From Actinomycetota bacterium (GTDB taxonomy: Bacteria; Actinomycetota; Actinomycetes; S36-B12; UBA5976), in NCBI GenBank assembly GCA_009698575.1, contig WLPX01000001.1, forward strand, positions 252,924 to 316,923: a stretch of 64,000 bases of DNA. Reading direction: 5' to 3'. The notes under the pieces were generated by a model. That model had not been told where the DNA came from and searched no databases. It saw only the letters and a program-made list of their open reading frames with translations. Positions within the stretch are counted from its first letter, which is position 1; the number at the start of each line of letters is the position of its first letter. The position numbers were made by a program, and so were the translations under genes. Of this stretch, positions 44,299 through 53,642 are shown piece by piece.

Positions 44299-44427
44299 CG
44301 TCATCTCTACTAAAAACAGCAAGCTGTCTTTAGTCGGAATTGGCACCGGGTCGCAAGGCCTTAACGGTTCTGCGGTGGTTGCCGGGGCTTCAACGGGCCG
44401 TTCCCTCTGCCCCTCTGGATGAGGTGT
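44299..44427 (-). promoter_or_regulatory. SAM riboswitch (S-box; SAM-I or SAM-IV) upstream of thrC
   Basis: On the minus strand the core is nearly consensus: CAGAGGGG CAGAGGGAACGGCCC, TTGAAGCCCCGGCAACC, GGTGCCAATTCC. Helix P1 pairs TCATC (near 44422-44418) with GATGA (near 44305-44301). P4 is a ten-pair stem (CTAAAGACAG / CTGTTTTTAG) around CTTG. thrC's SD follows P1 directly, so SAM binding may block translation. Class I versus IV needs a covariance search. Confidence 0.9.
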
Positions 44428-44528
44428 ATTTAGTTTTTAGAAGCGGTAAACCGCGTCCGTGGAAAAACTGTATCAGGGCTGGGGGAAAAAGCAATTTCGA
44501 GTATCAATTCGTGATAAATGATCACGAA

Positions 44529-45008
44529 TTATTTAATAATCACCAAAGTTAACGCGGTTTGGCTCAAATCTGCTGGGGCCTCGACTAATGTGCCACCGGT
44601 CTGGGTAGCCAACTCTTCGGCCGAACTCAACTCGTTAGCTGGATAAAAAATTGTGGTTTCCAATAGTGGCTCACCGGTCCAGTTGCCAGTCTCTTCCACA
44701 ACCCAATCCGCATCGTGCAATTCATCACTCATGGTTTTTGCAAGTCCTGCAGTTTGTGTTCCGTTAAGAACGATAACTGGAATCCGACCGTTTGCATCCA
44801 GGTTTGCACCTGCTGATCCGCTTGGCAGCGCTGAAGGCATCACTGGTATTGACGGTTCTGCGGATGCGGATATGGTTGGTTCGGCGGCAACTGGATTGGG
44901 ATCAAGTTTCCAGAGTTTGTAGCCAACTAGAAAAAGCACGCTCACAGTTGCCAAAATTACAACTGCAGGGACAGTTACTCGTTGATGAAAAGTTTGGCCG
45001 CCAGGCAT
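44529..45008 (-). CDS. LytR C-terminal domain protein
   Basis: 159 aa: one N-terminal membrane helix (about 14-30), a Ser/Pro/Ala-rich linker (35-70), and a LytR_C domain beginning VIVLNGTQTAGLAKTMSDEL. Extracytoplasmic, likely envelope-related; binding partner unknown. Located directly downstream of DUF3263, an actinobacterial pairing. Confidence 0.85.
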   Translation of the reverse strand: MPGGQTFHQRVTVPAVVILATVSVLFLVGYKLWKLDPNPVAAEPTISASAEPSIPVMPSALPSGSAGANLDANGRIPVIVLNGTQTAGLAKTMSDELHDADWVVEETGNWTGEPLLETTIFYPANELSSAEELATQTGGTLVEAPADLSQTALTLVIIK

Positions 45009-45017
45009 GGCAATTGC

Positions 45018-45314
45018 CTAATTCTTTAGTTCAATGCCCAAGCGACGAGCTGAACGAGCGCGTTGCCGAGCTGCCCGCATACGCTGAAGGCGCTTGACCA
45101 ACATTGGATCAAAAGCAAGAGCTTCTGGTTGATCAATCAAGGCATTAAGTACTTGGTAATAACGAGTCGCAGACATATCGAATTGTTCGCGGATTGCCTG
45201 TTCCTTTGCGCCGGCAAACTTCCACCATTGGCGTTCAAATTCCAGGACCTGTTGATCTCGCTCTGGTAGGACACCAGAGTTATCAGCAGACAGGGCGCGT
45301 ACAGCATCGTTCAC
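45018..45314 (-). CDS. DUF3263 protein
   Basis: 98 aa, GTG start at 45314. Helical domain LEFERQWWKFAGAKEQAIREQFDMSATRYYQVLNALID, the family core in short segments, with a basic tail (KRLQRMRAARQRARSARRLG) suggesting nucleic-acid binding. The RYYQVLNALID region looks like a helix-turn-helix. Function unknown. Confidence 0.86.
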   Translation of the reverse strand: MNDAVRALSADNSGVLPERDQQVLEFERQWWKFAGAKEQAIREQFDMSATRYYQVLNALIDQPEALAFDPMLVKRLQRMRAARQRARSARRLGIELKN

Positions 45315-45411
45315 GTAACCAATGCTAAACCTTGGGGCACAAGAAATACGTTCACCCCCCGTCTCGGGGTGTCACATCAAGTGGTAGTGCGGGCTACGAC
45401 AAGATGGACAG

Positions 45412-46323
45412 GTGAATACTTCCCCAGCACCAACTAAAAGTTGGCTTGCGCTCTGGCTAGTCCTGACAACTATTTGGGGATTTTCCTTTTTCTTCATCAA
45501 GGTGGCTAGCAGTTTTCTAGACCCATATGAGCAAACTTTCGCCCGCATGGGATTCGGCGCGCTCGCGCTCATCCTTATTGTGCTGGTAACTAGACGCAAA
45601 TTTATTGTTCGCGGTCCGGCCGTAAAACATCTGGCACTTATTACTGTCATGGCGCAAGTACTTCCCTTCGCCACATTTGCTTGGGCGATCCATCACATCT
45701 CTTCGATTGCTGCTGGATTACTAAATTCGACTATGCCGCTTTGGACCGCAGTTTTGGCAGTACTTATGTTGCCGGAAGAAAAGCTAACAACATTTCGTGT
45801 TGGTGGCCTGATTCTTGGTTTCCTAGGACTGCTAGTTCTGCTTGGCGTTTGGGATGTTAATTTCCAAGCAAATTGGTTGGCCTACACAGCGTGCGCTTTT
45901 TGCACAATTGGATATGCGTTTTCCGCAATCTGGACTCGCAAGTACCTAACACCTATGGGATTAGATTCGATTAGTGCGGTGGCAACGCAACTAACAATTG
46001 GTGCCGCAATTTGTGCCGTCTTCGCGATTGCTTCGCCACATGAAATTACCTCTTGGCCAATAACTGGAATTTTGGCAATCGTTGCGCTTGGCGTTTTAGG
46101 AACTGGCGCTGCCTTGGTGATTGGTTTTGTGATTGTGAAACGCGCTGGCGCAATTGCAATGTCGACAGTGACTTACTCAATTCCGGTGGTATCAACTTTG
46201 GCCGGCGTTTTACTACTTAACGAAAAAATGAATTGGTACGAACCGATTGGGGCATTGATTGTTCTGATTGGAATTGCAATCGTGCAGGAGCTAATCAAAC
46301 CTCGAGTTGTGGCGTTACCTTAG
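45412..46323 (+). CDS. DMT-superfamily (EamA) transporter
   Basis: 303 aa, ten helices in two EamA repeats. TTIWGFSFFFIKVAS and the second-half STVTYSIPVVSTLAGVLLLNEKM are family motifs. GTG start with weak SD. Predicted exporter of amino acids or metabolites; not closely similar to the DMT gene at 23334. Monocistronic. Confidence 0.85.
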   Translation: MNTSPAPTKSWLALWLVLTTIWGFSFFFIKVASSFLDPYEQTFARMGFGALALILIVLVTRRKFIVRGPAVKHLALITVMAQVLPFATFAWAIHHISSIAAGLLNSTMPLWTAVLAVLMLPEEKLTTFRVGGLILGFLGLLVLLGVWDVNFQANWLAYTACAFCTIGYAFSAIWTRKYLTPMGLDSISAVATQLTIGAAICAVFAIASPHEITSWPITGILAIVALGVLGTGAALVIGFVIVKRAGAIAMSTVTYSIPVVSTLAGVLLLNEKMNWYEPIGALIVLIGIAIVQELIKPRVVALP

Positions 46324-46353
46324 ATCGTCATGGCTCTTGCCAAAGGCAAAAAA

Positions 46354-46428
46354 TGGAGCCCCCTATCCGATTTGAACGGATGACATTCGCTTTACAAGAG
46401 CGACGCTCTACCACTGAGCTAAGGAGGC
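46354..46428 (-). tRNA. tRNA-Thr (TGT)
   Basis: Cloverleaf on the minus strand: acceptor GCCTCCT/AGGGGGC, D-arm GCTC-AGTGGTA-GAGC, anticodon stem TCGCT/AGCGA with loop CTTGTAA (anticodon TGT, reading ACA), and T-arm ATCCG/CGGAT. Discriminator U and an encoded CCA (46356-46354) follow, then a T-run. Isolated gene. Confidence 0.97.
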
Positions 46429-46508
46429 TTGGACAACAGACCCGAGTCCGGTGTCGCTAGAACAGTCTAGGAAAAAAATCCAATTTTCCCAAAACGAGGT
46501 GCTAACTG

Positions 46509-47474
46509 TTACGGATGACGAATCTTGGCCAATTCATAAAGTGCGATACCAGCAGCCACGCCAGCATTTAGAGATTCAGTTTCATCAAACATTGGAATTG
46601 AAACCACTAGATCGCAGGTGTCGCGAACTAACCGAGACATGCCAGTTGCTTCGCCACCGACAACTAACACAATCGGTCCAGCCACAATGTCTTGCTTTAG
46701 ATCCTGGACGAAAGTATCGCCATCCGAATCAAGCCCAATAATTGTGCAGCCTGCGCGCTTAAATTCAACAAGTGAGCGAGTTAAGTTTACAGCGCGCGAG
46801 ACCGGTACGCGCGTCGCTGCCCCAGCGGAAGTTTTCCAAGCCGAGGCTGTCATGCCAGCAGCACGACGTTCTGGAACCAATACGCCATCCACGCCAAATG
46901 CAGCTGACGATCGAATCACCGCACCAAGATTTCGTGGATCGGTTACGCCATCAAGGGCAACAACAAATGGTGCCTCATCGTGGTCAAAGGATTGATCCAA
47001 TAAATCGATTGGATCTAAATATGAATACGGCGGAATTCGAAGTGCCACACCTTGGTGAACTGCGCCATCAGTGTTTCGATCAATTTCACTTCGTGGCGCC
47101 TCCAGGAATGGCAAACCGCGATCATTTGCTAATTGCAGAATTTCCTTAACACGATCATCGGCATCAAGGAACTGTTGCATGTAAAGCGCATTTGCTGGAA
47201 TGTTTGCCCGCAGCGCTTCAAGTACCGAGTTACGTCCTGCGACCCACTCGATACCATCACGATCGCGCGGACGACTTACTCGAGTTGAACCACGCTTTTC
47301 GGCAGCTCTTTCTGCTGCGCGAGCGCGCTTTGCAGCTGGATGCTTATCGCGTTCTGAAGCCTTTGGTGTTGGGCCGCGACCTTCAAGTTTTTGTTTGCCA
47401 CGACCACCAGAACCAGCGGACGCACCTTTTTTGCTGGTGCGGATCGCACCCTTGCGCTTGGAATTGCCAGCCAT
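46509..47474 (-). CDS. rlmB: 23S rRNA (guanosine-2'-O-)-methyltransferase RlmB (SpoU family)
   Basis: 321 aa. A Lys/Arg-rich disordered extension (residues 1-70) precedes the substrate-binding domain (GRNSVLEAL) and SPOUT fold: DPRNLGAVIRSSAAFGV, VVGGEATGMSRL, SLNAGVAAGIAL. Methylates G2251 in 23S rRNA; the basic extension, common in actinobacteria, likely binds RNA. Last in ispD-ispF-cysS-rlmB with 1-nt overlap to cysS. Confidence 0.93.
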   Translation of the reverse strand: MAGNSKRKGAIRTSKKGASAGSGGRGKQKLEGRGPTPKASERDKHPAAKRARAAERAAEKRGSTRVSRPRDRDGIEWVAGRNSVLEALRANIPANALYMQQFLDADDRVKEILQLANDRGLPFLEAPRSEIDRNTDGAVHQGVALRIPPYSYLDPIDLLDQSFDHDEAPFVVALDGVTDPRNLGAVIRSSAAFGVDGVLVPERRAAGMTASAWKTSAGAATRVPVSRAVNLTRSLVEFKRAGCTIIGLDSDGDTFVQDLKQDIVAGPIVLVVGGEATGMSRLVRDTCDLVVSIPMFDETESLNAGVAAGIALYELAKIRHP

Positions 47475-48871
47475 TACTTCTCCAAATTCCAGCGCACACC
47501 ATCAGATGTGTCTTCTAGTGCGATACCAACATCGCGCAACGAATCGCGAATTGCGTCCGCGGCTTCAAAAGCCTTATTTTCTTTTGCAGCATTTCGAACT
47601 GCAATTGCTTGCTGCACGAAGTGATCCAAGGCAGCTTCCAAACTCTCGGTGTTCTTGCCAGCTTGATTCCAAGTTGGCGACAGTGGATCTACACCAAGTA
47701 CATCCAGCATTTTGCGCACCGATGCTAAACAGCCCTTTATTGCTGCAGCGTCTGCTTTATTCGCTAGCAAAGTGTTTCCCTCGCCCACTACTTCATGAAG
47801 TGCGGCCAGTGCTGATGGCACATTCAAGTCTTCGTTCATGGCAACTTCGAAATCCGCACACATCGGAGTGCTGGCGAAATCTACGTCACCAACGATTGAA
47901 GTTGCGCGCTCGACGAAGTTTTCAATGCGTTGGAAGGCAACTGCTGATTCTTGCAGCGAGCTATCTGAAAATTCAAGATTGCTGCGGTAATGCGCACTGG
48001 CTAAATACCAACGAAGTTCAATTGGGCGAACTCGTTTTGCCACTTCGGTGACCACAAGTGAGTTACCAAGTGACTTAGACATTTTTTCGCCGGCCGTTGT
48101 TACCCAGGCATTGTGCAACCAGAAGTTTGCGAAGTTTTGACCAGCAGCTTTTGATTGTGCTACTTCATTTTCATGATGCGGGAAAACTAGATCTAAGCCA
48201 CCACCATGAATATCGAAAGCATCACCAAGGTAGGCGTGTGCCATCGCAGAACATTCAATGTGCCAGCCAGGACGACCGTTACCCCACGGTGTTGGCCAAG
48301 AAGGTTCACCTGGCTTTACGGATTTCCAAAGTGCAAAATCACGCGAGTCTTTCTTGCGGGATTCACCTTCGGAATCGCCAGCAGGAAGTAAGTCGTCAAT
48401 CTTTTGTCCAGAAAGCTTGCCGTAATCAGCAAATGAGCGAACATCGAAATAAACATCACCATCAGCAGCGTATGCGTGGCCACGTTCGATTAGGGCCTGC
48501 ATTAATTCGATCATCTGGGTGATGTGACCGGTTGCGCGTGGCTCAACAGTTGGTGGCGTGCAACCCAAAATTTCATAAGCATTTTGGAATTCACGTTCGT
48601 AATGCGCGGCCACTGCCCACCAGGGACGATTTTCTACTGATTCTTTTGCCAAAATCTTGTCATCAATGTCAGTTACATTTCGCACCAGTGTTACGTCATG
48701 GCCGTTAGCCCGCAGCCATCGGGCCAGCACGTCAAAAGCAACGCCAGAACGGATGTGACCTACGTGCGGCGCAGATTGAACCGTCGCGCCACAGACGTAC
48801 ATAGACACCTTGCCGTCAACCAACGGGGTGAAATCTCGGACTGCGCGAGTGGCAGTGTCATATAAACGCAC
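47474..48871 (-). CDS. cysS: Cysteinyl-tRNA synthetase
   Basis: 465 aa class I synthetase. CGATVQSAPHVGHIRSG carries the HIGH-type motif and zinc Cys; KMSKSLGN is the KMSKS loop; WHIECSAMA holds zinc ligands. The C-terminal EDTSDGVRWNLE is the domain echoed in the fusion at 15079. Charges tRNA-Cys; a MshC paralogue (mycothiol ligase) is unlikely because the CysRS C-terminal domain is complete. ATG 48871 close to the ispF stop. Confidence 0.95.
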   Translation of the reverse strand: MRLYDTATRAVRDFTPLVDGKVSMYVCGATVQSAPHVGHIRSGVAFDVLARWLRANGHDVTLVRNVTDIDDKILAKESVENRPWWAVAAHYEREFQNAYEILGCTPPTVEPRATGHITQMIELMQALIERGHAYAADGDVYFDVRSFADYGKLSGQKIDDLLPAGDSEGESRKKDSRDFALWKSVKPGEPSWPTPWGNGRPGWHIECSAMAHAYLGDAFDIHGGGLDLVFPHHENEVAQSKAAGQNFANFWLHNAWVTTAGEKMSKSLGNSLVVTEVAKRVRPIELRWYLASAHYRSNLEFSDSSLQESAVAFQRIENFVERATSIVGDVDFASTPMCADFEVAMNEDLNVPSALAALHEVVGEGNTLLANKADAAAIKGCLASVRKMLDVLGVDPLSPTWNQAGKNTESLEAALDHFVQQAIAVRNAAKENKAFEAADAIRDSLRDVGIALEDTSDGVRWNLEK

Positions 48872-48880
48872 GGTTCAAGG

Positions 48881-49369
48881 TTACCGATCTGCGAAGCGTT
48901 CTAATAATGCTGAAGCCATCGCCGCCACACCTTCGCCGCGACCAGTTAGACCAAGGCCATCAGTAGTGGTGCCGGCCACGGAAACAGATGCTCCGGACAA
49001 GGCTTTAGACATTGCGGTTTGAGCTTCTTCGCGGCGGGAACCGATTTTTGGTGAATTAGCGATTACCTGGACGCTGACATTCACAATGCGCCAGCCAGAT
49101 TTCGAAATCAAGCGAGTAACTTCGCCAAGCAGCTCAGCACCTGATGCGCCAGCCCACTTTGGATCTGAAGTACCAAACACTGACCCCAGGTCTCCCATTC
49201 CGGCAGCCGACAGAATCGCGTCACAGGCTGCGTGTGCTGCTACGTCGCCATCAGAGTGACCGTCGCAGCCAGCACCTTCATCTGGCCAAGACAAACAGGC
49301 AAGCTGCATTGGTCGTCCTGCTACTAATGGATGAACATCAACCCCAGTTCCAATTCTTAAGTCACTCAT
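48881..49369 (-). CDS. ispF: 2-C-methyl-D-erythritol 2,4-cyclodiphosphate synthase
   Basis: 162 aa, complete. Metal ligands Asp-x-His in GVDVHPL and the [15 protein letters not shown] loop are diagnostic. Catalyses cyclisation in the MEP isoprenoid pathway. Overlaps ispD by 8 nt, so they are translated together. Confidence 0.97.
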   Translation of the reverse strand: MSDLRIGTGVDVHPLVAGRPMQLACLSWPDEGAGCDGHSDGDVAAHAACDAILSAAGMGDLGSVFGTSDPKWAGASGAELLGEVTRLISKSGWRIVNVSVQVIANSPKIGSRREEAQTAMSKALSGASVSVAGTTTDGLGLTGRGEGVAAMASALLERFADR

Positions 49370-50051
49370 GAGTGCCCTCCAACATACTTATTGCGTGATA
49401 CACATCAGACATCGTTGTTATCTTTAGCGCTCGTTCATCACCGACAACAGTTGTCACTTCGACTCCGAGGGCGTCCATTAATCCTGCATCATCAGTTGCA
49501 ACCACGGCTGGATCTTTATGAGCTGAATCTAGAGTTGCCCGATCAAATCCTTGCGGGGTCTGCACTCTGCGCAATTGATTTCGATCTACGGTTTCAATCG
49601 CAATACCTTGACCGTTAACTCGCTTTATGGTGTCTACCAACGGCAAAACTGGAATAACTGCCTTTGCGCCATTGCGAACCGCTTCAACTACGTCTTTTAC
49701 AACCTGGATTGGAACGAGAGGCCTTGCTGCATCATGAACTAACACGATAGAAACGTCGGCTGGAACTTTTCGTAAGGCATTAGCCACAGATTCTTGCCGA
49801 TGTTCGCCGCCAGCAACAATATGAATTTCGGCATCTACTTGTTGTAGTTGCGCACTGGCTTCTTCTAGTGCGTCAACCGGCGCTGAAATTATTAAGACAT
49901 CCGCTACTGCGCTCATTGCTAATGCACTACGAGTTAATAAGGACATGCCACCGAGAGTTAAAAATGCTTTCGGAACATCCGCACCTAAGCGAATTCCTAA
50001 ACCGGCGGCAGGAATAATTGCCGCCACTCGTCCAGTAGCGGCGGTTGACAT
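49362..50051 (-). CDS. ispD: 2-C-methyl-D-erythritol 4-phosphate cytidylyltransferase
   Basis: 229 aa. N-terminal [19 protein letters not shown] is the CTP-binding loop, and [12 protein letters not shown] carries the catalytic Asp. Third step of the MEP pathway. Directly follows carD by 1-nt overlap, as in mycobacteria. Confidence 0.97.
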   Translation of the reverse strand: MSTAATGRVAAIIPAAGLGIRLGADVPKAFLTLGGMSLLTRSALAMSAVADVLIISAPVDALEEASAQLQQVDAEIHIVAGGEHRQESVANALRKVPADVSIVLVHDAARPLVPIQVVKDVVEAVRNGAKAVIPVLPLVDTIKRVNGQGIAIETVDRNQLRRVQTPQGFDRATLDSAHKDPAVVATDDAGLMDALGVEVTTVVGDERALKITTMSDVYHAISMLEGTHE

Positions 50052-50533
50052 TAGGAAGCCAGTACCTCGTCGAGAACTTCTTCAGCTTTAACTTCGTTAG
50101 TTTTTTCCGCTAATGCGATTTCACTAATCAGTTGGGTGCGTGCTCGAGCTAGCATGCTCTTTTCGCCAGTTGAAAGTGGCTTCTTTTGCGCACGACGCCA
50201 TAGGTCACGCACTACTTCGGCAACTTTAATTACATCGCCGGAGGAAAGTTTTTCAGTATTTGCCTTGAATCGGCGAGACCAGTTCGCTGGATCTTCAACA
50301 TATGGCATCCGCAGCACGCCAAAGACTTTTTCTAATCCTGCTTGGCTAGTTACATCTCGCACGCCAACAAGATCAAGGTTGTCCGATGGAACTCGCACAG
50401 TCAGGTCGCTCTGGTGAACCCGAAGTACTAAGTACTCGCGTTCTTCGCCCTTGATGGTGCGCTTTTCTTTGGAAATGATGTCTGCTGCGCCGTGATGTGG
50501 ATACACGACAGTTTCCCCGACTTTGTAGGCCAT
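50051..50533 (-). CDS. carD: CarD RNA polymerase-binding transcription factor
   Basis: 160 aa. N-terminal Tudor-like RNAP-interaction domain ([14 protein letters not shown]) and C-terminal helical DNA-binding domain ([27 protein letters not shown]). Stabilises the open promoter complex, especially at rRNA promoters. Lead gene of the ispD-ispF-cysS-rlmB group. Confidence 0.96.
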   Translation of the reverse strand: MAYKVGETVVYPHHGAADIISKEKRTIKGEEREYLVLRVHQSDLTVRVPSDNLDLVGVRDVTSQAGLEKVFGVLRMPYVEDPANWSRRFKANTEKLSSGDVIKVAEVVRDLWRRAQKKPLSTGEKSMLARARTQLISEIALAEKTNEVKAEEVLDEVLAS

Positions 50534-50752
50534 TTAGATTGATCCTTTGGTTGCCTTGAACCTCAATTCTACCATGCGACACGCCGTCTCGATGCCACAA
50601 AAACCCCGCAACTAATGGAGTTTTTGCTCAGTTCAGCCGATGGGTCTAAATCTGTAATCTGTCCAAAGGTGGGTGAATATTCAATTTTTTCCACAAGTAG
50701 GCTTAGAGGCGAAACCACTAATTACTGGTATTTCACTAAAGGGGAATCGTTC

Positions 50753-51280
50753 ATGGCGCGTAAGCACTTTGCAGTAGCAGCAGCCGTTTCAGCTGCCATC
50801 CTTCTACTTAGCGGCTGTGCCACTGGTTTTGATGCTGCGACGAACAACCAGCCAGACTCCGGAAATGGTCGAAGTGTCGATGTTGGAGCGCTCCAAATTC
50901 GCAACGCATCCGTGATTGTGGATCCTGCGGACACCTCACGCGCCACCATAATCATGACTGTGATCAACAATGACAAAACTACTGATGACGTACTTAATGG
51001 AGTTGCAGCTGCTAAGACTGTAGGTGTCGACGGTGAAGTTAACATCTCACTTCCGCACATGCAGGTTGTAAAGGTTGGATATGACTCCCAATACCGAATC
51101 GTGCTCACGAGCGTTTCCGGTGCGCTGGAGCCAGGTCAGTTTGTAGATGTTTCGCTGATGTTTGCAAGCGGTCAATCTGCACCGCTTTCGATGCTGGTTA
51201 ATGCCAACACCGGAATTTACGCGGACATTGAAATTCCAGCCACAGCTGTTGCCCCAGCCCCAGCACCTAGCGCTTCTTAG
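50753..51280 (+). CDS. LpqE-like lipoprotein
   Basis: 175 aa from ATG 50753 (AAGGGGAA upstream; the longer frame to 50615 lacks a signal). Lipobox LLSGC with Cys22, then a beta-rich domain of PCuAC/DUF461-like pattern (TIIMTVINNDKTTDDVLNGV, SLPHMQVVKV). The divergent carD/lpqE pair matches Rv3583c/Rv3584. Extracellular; function in mycobacteria unclear, possibly metal handling. Confidence 0.75.
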   Translation: MARKHFAVAAAVSAAILLLSGCATGFDAATNNQPDSGNGRSVDVGALQIRNASVIVDPADTSRATIIMTVINNDKTTDDVLNGVAAAKTVGVDGEVNISLPHMQVVKVGYDSQYRIVLTSVSGALEPGQFVDVSLMFASGQSAPLSMLVNANTGIYADIEIPATAVAPAPAPSAS

Positions 51281-51297
51281 CGCCTGACCTCATTTAA

Positions 51298-52416
51298 CTA
51301 AGAAGTTGGCTCCGGCGTAGCCGCGTCTGTTGCATCTACAGCCGGTTCTTCAGTTGGCATTTCAGTAGGTAGTGCAGGCTCAGGCTCACCCGATGGTGGT
51401 ACTGACGGTTCAGGTAATCCCGCTGAAACGATACCCAACAATTCAATTCGAATGTTTTCCGGTGTCGCGTTGCGCCCCACTCCTACTAATTCTCCTTGGG
51501 AGTCCAAGCGCAAAATGTATTTGGCGAAAGCCTTAGCTGCAAGTTCATTCTGACCCTTGCAAATACTTACCGTAGTTTGCGCAATGCCGTGCCATGGGAT
51601 TGCTGCTTCGTCTGTTCCTTCGGAAGCAGTCGGTTCAATCGTTGGGTCAATTTCAGCTACGTAATCATCGCCAGTATTAGTCAAAACCATCTGAGTACCG
51701 CCGGAGTCAACACCAGCAGATTCTGCGTATAGCGATTGATCACTAGAAGGAAGTAGGAATTCGGCAAGGCTCAATGAATTGTTTTGTGCGTATGCTAAAG
51801 ACGCAATTCCAATTGATCCATCAGTAGCCAGTTCCTCTAAGTTCTGTTCTGCAGCCGCAGTTATTGGCTGCCAAGTACCGCCCGTCTCAGTTGCCATCCA
51901 AAGATTTAGTGCTTCAACTTCGGTTTTTGATCCTGATTGGATGACCTGCATCGGAAGGTCTGGGAATTCAATATCTGGATTCAAGTCTGTAATGTCAGCA
52001 TCCTGCCAGTTTGAAATTTCTCCAAGTAAGACCTTGTTTAGAACCTCTGGTGATAGCACGATGTTTTCGACACCCTCGAGAGGTGTTGCGACTACAACGC
52101 CGTCCAGCCCTACTGGGATTTTTAAGCTCGAACTACAAAATGGAGTCGCTTCTGAGGCGCCGGAAATCACTATGTCCGAAGTGTTTCCATACTCAGTAAT
52201 TTGAAGTTTTGAGTTAGCACAATTGGTTGTATAGCTTTCTGACCAAATGTTTAGTAGTTCTTCGAATTCGGGCTGACTAGAAATGGTCAACGGCCCATCA
52301 ACACATGTCACGTATTTATCAGCCAAAGCAGCCTTAACTTCTGGCGGCATTGGAGGTGTGCAGCCAACTAATCCAGCTGCCAGCAATAAGCTGCCTACTA
52401 CTTTGACCAATTTCAT
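51298..52416 (-). CDS. PstS-like lipoprotein (third phosphate-binding-protein paralogue)
   Basis: 372 aa. Lipobox GLVGC with Cys19; a periplasmic-binding fold with SGASEATPFC, LGEISNWQDADI and VIQSGSKTEVEALNLW, positions where PstS binds phosphate (SGT becomes SGS). Pro/Glu-rich tail (residues about 340-372) is unusual. More divergent from the other two PstS proteins, so it may bind another ligand or act as an accessory sensor. Downstream of pstS2. Confidence 0.75.
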   Translation of the reverse strand: MKLVKVVGSLLLAAGLVGCTPPMPPEVKAALADKYVTCVDGPLTISSQPEFEELLNIWSESYTTNCANSKLQITEYGNTSDIVISGASEATPFCSSSLKIPVGLDGVVVATPLEGVENIVLSPEVLNKVLLGEISNWQDADITDLNPDIEFPDLPMQVIQSGSKTEVEALNLWMATETGGTWQPITAAAEQNLEELATDGSIGIASLAYAQNNSLSLAEFLLPSSDQSLYAESAGVDSGGTQMVLTNTGDDYVAEIDPTIEPTASEGTDEAAIPWHGIAQTTVSICKGQNELAAKAFAKYILRLDSQGELVGVGRNATPENIRIELLGIVSAGLPEPSVPPSGEPEPALPTEMPTEEPAVDATDAATPEPTS

Positions 52417-52443
52417 TTAAGTTATCTTTCGCTAGCCGTTAAT

Positions 52444-52483
52444 GTCAGTAGCCCGCAAGGCAATTGCCAAGCGGGCTAATGAC
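52444..52483. terminator. Hairpin between pstS2 and the PstS-like lipoprotein gene
   Basis: TAGCCCGC/GCGGGCTA (8 bp) with outer GTCA/TGAC; the loop itself contains GGCAATTGCC. No U-tract. Lies just after the pstS2 stop and probably limits readthrough or protects the pstS2 message. Confidence 0.55.
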
Positions 52484-52490
52484 GGATTAA

Positions 52491-53522
52491 TTAGAATCCA
52501 GAACGTGCGTTCGATAGTGCGCGCTGGTATAGCTTGCTCTTTGAGCTAAAGCCAGCGTATCCTGCTGCTGGCTTCTTGCCACAAGTTACAACTGCATACT
52601 CAGCGAAGTCACTTACGACTCCCGCTTTAGCGGCATCATAAGTTCCAGGTGAGGCTCCCTTTGGAATCACTAAGTAAGTAAGGATGCTTAAGTTGTAGCC
52701 GCCTGTAACTTTCTTTTTGAAATTGATTGTTACGATTCCATTCTTACCTGGATCAGCTTGAGCAGAAATAAATTTCTTTGCTGCTGCTGCAGTTGGCTTT
52801 ACGTAAGCACCCTTGGCATTCTTAAGGGAAACATACTTCAATTTCACCGTTACATCTGCTAGATCTGCATAGCCGATAGCACCTGGGGTACTCGCAATAG
52901 TGGATACCATCACGGCACTGGTGCTTGCAAGCGCTCCCTTAGCGCCATCCCAGTTCTTGTTGGCATTGCTTGCTGTAAAGCCGCCGACTGTTTGGTTTAG
53001 GTAATCTTGCACGTTAGCTGTGGTTCCAGAGCCATCGCGGTAAACGACAGTAATGTTGCCCTTTAGCTTTCCCTTAGGTGCTGACTTGTTCAGCTTCTTG
53101 ATAGCTGGGTCATCCCACTTGGTAATTGTGCCCTTGAAAATCGCAGCAAGAGTTTTTGGATCTAGCTTTAGAGTCTTTACACCTGAAACGTTAAATCCGA
53201 TGGCAACTGGGCCAGAAGTAACTGGAACATAAGTAAAGGCTTGGGAAGGAGCTGAACCTGATGCCCATGGAACATCGGTAGCAGCGAATTCAACCGCGCC
53301 TGCCTTGTACTGAGAAAGCCCAGTTGAAGAGCCTGTTGATGTGTAAGCAACTGTATTTCCAGTTGCAGAGTTGAATTCTCGTGCACACTTTTGCATAAAG
53401 TTGTTGGCAAATGAGGAACCTTTACCATTTACTGTTTCGCCGGCTTGCGCTGCAGGTGCTGCAACAAGTACGGAAGCTGCCATTGCAAGCACAGCCACAG
53501 ATTTAGTAATAATGCTTCGCAT
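52491..53522 (-). CDS. Phosphate-binding protein PstS (system 2), secreted type
   Basis: 343 aa. Signal peptide ends PAAQA with predicted cleavage after residue 27, and there is no lipobox Cys, so it should be released or wall-associated. Phosphate loops GKGSSFANNF, TSTGSSTGLSQY and DGSGTTANV are intact. GGAG precedes ATG 53522. Third kind of PstS in the window by N-terminal processing. Confidence 0.9.
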   Translation of the reverse strand: MRSIITKSVAVLAMAASVLVAAPAAQAGETVNGKGSSFANNFMQKCAREFNSATGNTVAYTSTGSSTGLSQYKAGAVEFAATDVPWASGSAPSQAFTYVPVTSGPVAIGFNVSGVKTLKLDPKTLAAIFKGTITKWDDPAIKKLNKSAPKGKLKGNITVVYRDGSGTTANVQDYLNQTVGGFTASNANKNWDGAKGALASTSAVMVSTIASTPGAIGYADLADVTVKLKYVSLKNAKGAYVKPTAAAAKKFISAQADPGKNGIVTINFKKKVTGGYNLSILTYLVIPKGASPGTYDAAKAGVVSDFAEYAVVTCGKKPAAGYAGFSSKSKLYQRALSNARSGF

Positions 53523-53620
53523 TATTTCTCCTTCTTGATGTCACCGGCGTTTCCGGTATGAGAAGAGTTAATTACTCGGTTCTGAATGCAAGTTGTAGCG
53601 AAACCTAATTGCTAATGATT

Positions 53621-53642
53621 TTTGGGTAAACAGTTGGTGTAC
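53621..53642 (-). promoter_or_regulatory. PHO-box-like direct repeat upstream of pstS2
   Basis: Minus-strand units GTACACCAACT and GTTTACCCAAA, adjacent 11-mers, each 6 of 7 to GTTCACC. They start at the last base of the pstB2 stop and lie 99 bp before pstS2. Would give pstS2 its own phosphate-starvation promoter. Confidence 0.45.

Noticed and set aside
44301-44345. Intrinsic terminator upstream of thrC (hairpin with T-run)
   Set aside because: The CTAAAGACAG/CTGTTTTTAG stem fits riboswitch helix P4, and the following bases complete P1, so it is part of the aptamer.
47200-48051. Long plus-strand frame (283 codons) opposite rlmB and cysS
   Set aside because: Low-complexity, Arg/Leu/Gln-rich product antisense to two certain genes with strong motifs; a shadow frame.
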